Source: Acinetobacter albensis
GTDB lineage: Bacteria; Pseudomonadota; Gammaproteobacteria; Pseudomonadales; Moraxellaceae
NCBI RefSeq assembly: GCF_900095025.1
Contig: NZ_FMBK01000005.1
Location: forward strand, 124,001 to 188,000
Direction of reading: 5' to 3'
DNA: 64,000 nt
Part shown: positions 63,968-64,000 of the stretch, in pieces
Numbering within the stretch: position 1 is the first letter of the stretch
Layout: every line of letters starts with the position of its first letter
Program-made: the position numbers and the translations under genes
Notes under the pieces: model-generated
What the model was told of the DNA's origin: nothing
Databases searched by the model: none
The model's input: only the letters and a program-made list of their open reading frames with translations

Positions 63968-64000
63968 ATTGGATTACCTACCGAACCAATGGTTTGTTTT

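Overview
The window looks like an Acinetobacter chromosome. It is AT-rich, its housekeeping genes are typical of gamma-proteobacteria, and it carries a LexA-like UmuDAb protein with paired UmuDAb-type operators. Everything was read by eye. Family names come from recognising motifs, not from a search.

Layout: 0-13 kb holds core genes: the end of a ThiF/MoeB-like gene, a UbiB/ABC1 kinase, folB-folK, coq7, an LplT-like MFS carrier and the tamA-tamB envelope pair. 13-25 kb has a lipase, a cold-shock protein, an initiator tRNA, acnB, an AbiC-like putative anti-phage gene and gltS. It ends in a decayed patch with a second, degenerate initiator-tRNA copy and an IS5-family transposase remnant. 25-41 kb is metabolic and regulatory: brnQ, map, LysR, a PadR/hydrolase pair facing fadH across two matching palindromes, a run of very small membrane proteins and an amidase. 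41-50 kb has aroQ-accB-accC, umuC and umuDAb with their operators, a glutamine-rich mini-protein, a zeta-like toxin with a candidate antitoxin, a persulfide-dioxygenase-like MBL protein and a YbfF-like esterase.

The most unusual part is 50.3-53.3 kb. Three XerC/XerD (dif-type) sites in direct orientation, at 50322, 51792 and 52957, bound two tandem mini-elements of about 1.5 and 1.2 kb. Each element begins with a second dif-like site in inverted orientation 80-95 bp inside, the geometry of the folded single-stranded attP of CTX-phi-type filamentous phages. Element 1 encodes a ribbon-helix-helix regulator, the C-terminal part of a filamentous-phage (II/X-type) replication protein and a small protein in the place of the phage ssDNA-binding protein. 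Element 2 encodes another ribbon-helix-helix protein divergent from four overlapping tiny genes of unknown function. The site at 51792 has the canonical 6-bp centre and may be the chromosomal dif. A frameshifted Imm63-like immunity gene follows.

53.4-57.7 kb is a four-gene archaic (Csu/spore-coat-U type) chaperone-usher pilus operon with an unusually short last subunit. About 1 kb of remnants and strong hairpins follows. The window closes with an IclR regulator, a YfcC-family transporter, a CocE-type hydrolase and a porin, probably one catabolic unit.
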